DNA from: Succinivibrionaceae bacterium UBA3769
GTDB lineage: Bacteria > Pseudomonadota > Gammaproteobacteria > Enterobacterales > Succinivibrionaceae
NCBI GenBank assembly: GCA_002372325.1
Contig: DFFT01000071.1
Coordinates: 1-12,957 of the forward strand
Direction of reading: 5' to 3'
DNA: 12,957 nt
The notes below the pieces were generated by a model. That model was not told the DNA's origin and did no database searches. It was given only the letters and a program-made list of their open reading frames with translations. The translations under genes were made by a program, and so were the position numbers. Shown here in pieces: positions 12,914-12,957 of this stretch. Each line of letters starts with the position of its first letter. Within the stretch, counting starts at the first letter, position 1.

Positions 12914-12957
12914 TTATGCCCCGGCCGGAACTGAGGAAGCCTGAGTTTTTTCCTCTT
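12914..12957 (-). CDS. C-terminal end of a second copy of the small gene (partial)
   Basis: The minus-strand frame ends with EEKTQASSVPAGA and TAA at 12914-12916. The first copy ends EEAKTQTSSVPAGA at 12217. The remainder lies outside the window. This shows that at least two paralogues stand head-to-tail, each with its own terminator. Confidence 0.7.
   Translation of the reverse strand, partial: EEKTQASSVPAGA

Larger units (their letters stand above)
12765..12957. repeat. Tandem duplication, copy 2 (cut by window end)
   Basis: Matches 12068-12260 at a constant offset of 697. The A run before the hairpin is seven here and six in copy 1, compensated by a one-base gap just to its left. The repeat continues to the last base of the window, so its right edge is unknown. 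Confidence 0.9.

Overview
The window most likely comes from a gammaproteobacterium. The strongest evidence is the 5' 93% of an RNA polymerase beta subunit gene (rpoB). It opens with a typical gammaproteobacterial N-terminus (EKKRIRK-FG-RPQ), and both large insertions known from E. coli beta are present. The rich complement of small secreted proteins, the Hcp/Sel1-type kinase and the GC-rich coding style suggest a host-associated anaerobe such as a member of the Succinivibrionaceae. The family assignment is inference; the class assignment is fairly safe.

Layout. Positions 1-3740 (minus) hold rpoB, cut at the window edge just after the active-site lysine region. It carries an in-frame block of about 134 extra residues relative to E. 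coli. Upstream there is no rplJ/rplL, which is unusual. Instead there is a 918-bp non-coding stretch (3741-4658) with a perfect CRP-type palindrome, a candidate rpoB promoter, an orphan plus-strand terminator and several small repeats. A plus-strand lipoprotein with a natural His6 run follows (4659-5639). It is closed by a strong bidirectional terminator (5752-5783).

Positions 5830-7178 (minus) form a three-gene operon of secreted paralogues. Each is a signal peptide followed by tandem 21-residue repeats (RD..GNR.GT...DS.G...Y) and ends in the same 13-residue partial repeat. A sigma70-like promoter lies upstream (7287-7315).

Positions 7595-8467 (plus) encode an exported protein with a possible OB-fold (tRNA_anti-like) region. 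A run of eight C residues near its 3' end separates it from an out-of-frame continuation (8464-8802), and that continuation runs antisense into the next gene. Positions 8606-11017 (minus) encode a membrane Ser/Thr protein kinase with four periplasmic cysteine-paired Sel1/Hcp-like repeats. Divergent from it, behind a near-consensus promoter, is a 172-residue protein of unknown function (11319-11837).

The right end (12068-12957) is a tandem duplication with a 697-bp period. Each unit holds the 3' end of a small minus-strand gene and a conserved hairpin terminator. The second copy is cut by the window edge.

No tRNA, rRNA, CRISPR array, transposase or phage gene was recognised. The large open frames antisense to rpoB and to the kinase are judged to be shadows. 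Much of the window after rpoB is lineage-specific material facing the envelope: a lipoprotein, repeat proteins, an exported OB-like protein and a transmembrane kinase with an extracytoplasmic sensor-like domain. No functional link among them can be shown from sequence alone.
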